The position numbers and the translations under genes are program-made. From assembly GCA_032622095.1 (NCBI GenBank), contig CP136061.1, forward strand, positions 55,439,762 through 55,503,761: a stretch of DNA of 64,000 bases, written 5' to 3'. Below the pieces are notes generated by a model that saw nothing but the letters and a program-made list of their open reading frames with translations, did not search any database and was not told where the DNA came from. This document shows positions 59,001 to 62,000 of this stretch, piece by piece. The number at the start of each line of letters is the position of its first letter. The first letter of the stretch is position 1. The stretch comes from Siphonodentalium dalli (Eukaryota > Mollusca > Scaphopoda > Gadilida > Siphonodentaliidae).

Positions 59001-62000
59001 CATCGAACTAATCTGTAGATTTTAATCGAAGAAGCAGGATTTGTATACTTTTATTATGTTCTAAACACCTAAGATGACACTGAGGCCCGTTTTATCCGTC
59101 GAGCCAGACACGGGTCGCGCCAGCCTAATTAGTGTGAAAATGACAATGTCCAAGATAGCGCGACTGGAGCACGACGTATAAAACCAACTGGCTCGTCAGA
59201 ATTTCTCTGGCACGACCCGACGTGCTACACGTCTGGTACCGACGTGCTACACGTCTGGGGCTCGACGCTGTTTTAGACGACGTGCTAAACACGGGTCGCG
59301 CTAAGATGATTCAGGGAAAGCCATCCCCCATTTAGGACCCCTTTGGTGGAGAGCATGCGCAATTTGAAGTTTTTGGCGTCATTACGTTATCTCTTGAGTC
59401 ATCCTAGCGCGACCCGTGTCTGGCAAGTCGTATAAAACAGCGTCGAGCCACAGACGTGCTAACTATTGGCCGTTGTAAATATGCATTGACGGCAATTGTA
59501 CGGTACTACGGGGACATGCATGTATCGACTGACAAAGGACGTTTCGCGAAAGTTGGGAATAAATATATTGCAGAGATATATATATTCGAAGGCTCAAGGG
59601 AAATGAATGACAAGATCCCGATTTTGAAACCAACGAAAGCGTAAATTATGAGATTCATGCACTGTATAGAGGGCCAGTTTATAGTGCATTGTCAGAGGAC
59701 ACTATCGCGGAAATGATTATAGCAGACGGCATTTTGTATCAGAAATGCTAAAATTGTTCGAAATATACGATTACAGCACGTGCCAGCTGGCTCGACGTAT
59801 AAATCAAACAAACGTAACACGAGCCAGAGACGCGCCAATGTCGAGCCAGGCGAAGATAGCGCGACCCGTGTTTGGCGCGACGTATAAAACGGGCCTGAGT
59901 CTAGCCTAAATATCCAAATTTACATTGTCTAACAATATTTAGATATGAAGTGCAATACCCCCTTCCTATTTGATCAAAATTGCTGGAAATTGTGTATTGC
60001 TACCTAACTCTTTTAACTCTTTTATGACTGGGGTTCCTGAAATTTTGCGAAAACCCTGTGCCAATGCATTCTCTTATATATATGATTCTCCCTCGCATAT
60101 ATAAGAGAATGAATTGGCCTAACAATATTTACCTTGACCTTGTAAGCCAGGGCATTATCTTATATATGTGATTATCCTTATGGGATACTTGCATATATAA
60201 GAGAATGTACTGGCTCAGGGTCTTTAATGCTGCACCAGCGGAGCTCCCATCATGAAAGGATTACAACAACAATGTTTTTTCTTGTAGCCTGGAGAGAAAA
60301 AGGATGATTACTGGGAACCTGGTAAAGGTTTGCTTCAGGATCCAGGAAGATTCCTTGAGAGTCTGTTCAAATATGACAAGGATAACATCCCAGATGATGT
60401 CATCAAGAAGATCCAACCGTACATCGATGACGAAAATTTTACACCTACAGCTATTGCCAAGGTAACATCATTGTAGATGTATATGTCTTTCATTATGTGA
60501 TATTGTGCCAAAAGCAGAAAGTTTGCAAGTATTCAATTAAAACAATAAATAAATACATTTTTTAATTCCTTTTTATATGTACCCATACCATGTATGGCAC
60601 ACACAATGTCATCGTCCGGATCAACCATCTGTCGTCGGCTTGTCTGTCTGTAAACACTTGTTATCCAACGCGATGTATCTTTCCAATGATCAGATTAGAA
60701 GAAAATTAACCCTCCCATTTAATAGACATACAGTATATGCTATCCAATGTAATCTCTAATATTTTCAATCTGATCATTCTCATATCTCACCTCTAGTTAA
60801 ATACTGACATCATGGGATCATTTGAAATTGATTACATTCTATTTGTGATATTAATATGAGATCATTATAAAGCCATATGATACACATGGCCTCTCATTTT
60901 ACTTCTTTCAAACAGGCATATGGTGTCTCTGTCTGTTGTCTGAGCTTATATTATCTGAACAACCCTACTACTAATGAAGAACAGTCCATTCCAAAATATA
61001 CTTTTAAAATATACGGTTCTCGTTTTACCATCGCGTCACATCAAACTTGTGCAATAAAATTAACCAGTTCACACACTTGTGTTGTTCTATCTATATATTG
61101 AACAATAATTATGGTCACATGTTTATTTCTAAGTTGTTCACATACATGTATGGTGCAATGATCACGTTTTACTATGCATGGTACAATAAACACTTTATAC
61201 TATGCATGGTACAATGAACACTTTATACTGTAGATGGTACAATAAACACTTTATAATATGCATGGTACAATGAACACTTTATACTGTAGATGGTACAATA
61301 AACACTTTATAATATGCATGATACAATAAACACTTTATAATATGCATGGTACAATGAACACTTTATACTGTAGATGGTACAATAAACACTTTATAATATG
61401 CATGGTACAATGAACACTTTATACTGTAGATGGTACAATAAACACTTTATAATATGCATGATACAATGAACACTTTATGCTTTGTATTGTACAGTAAACA
61501 CTTTATACTATGCATGGTACAATGAACATGTTATAGTATGAATGGTACAATGAATACTTTATACTGTGCATGCTACAATGAACACTTTATACTATTCCCT
61601 TGCTTTACTCATTCATATATAAGCTATAGCATTACAATTCTAAAGACCACTAAAGAACTATATTATAATATATTATGGAAATGGAAAGGCTTGAGTGAAA
61701 TAATGTCCAATTAAACCAAAATACCTGAACATACTTTTATAATATATTTTTTTATAACTTCCAGGTATCGAAAGCATGCACATCAATTTGCCAGTGGGCT
61801 CGAGCCATGCACAAATATCATTTTGTTGCAAGGGGCGTGGCTCCAAAGAGGGCAGCACTGAAAGCAGCTCAGGAGGAGCTGGAGGAGACTGTGAGAATAC
61901 TTGACAGCGCTAAATCGAAGCTACAGGCGGTGCAGGACGGAATCGCCACGCTGCAGGCCAAATATGATGACTGCGTGAGAAAGAAGGAGGAACTTGAGAA

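Noticed and set aside
61148-61594. CRISPR-like regular repeat
   Set aside because: Units are contiguous without unique spacers, in an animal intron. It is a satellite.
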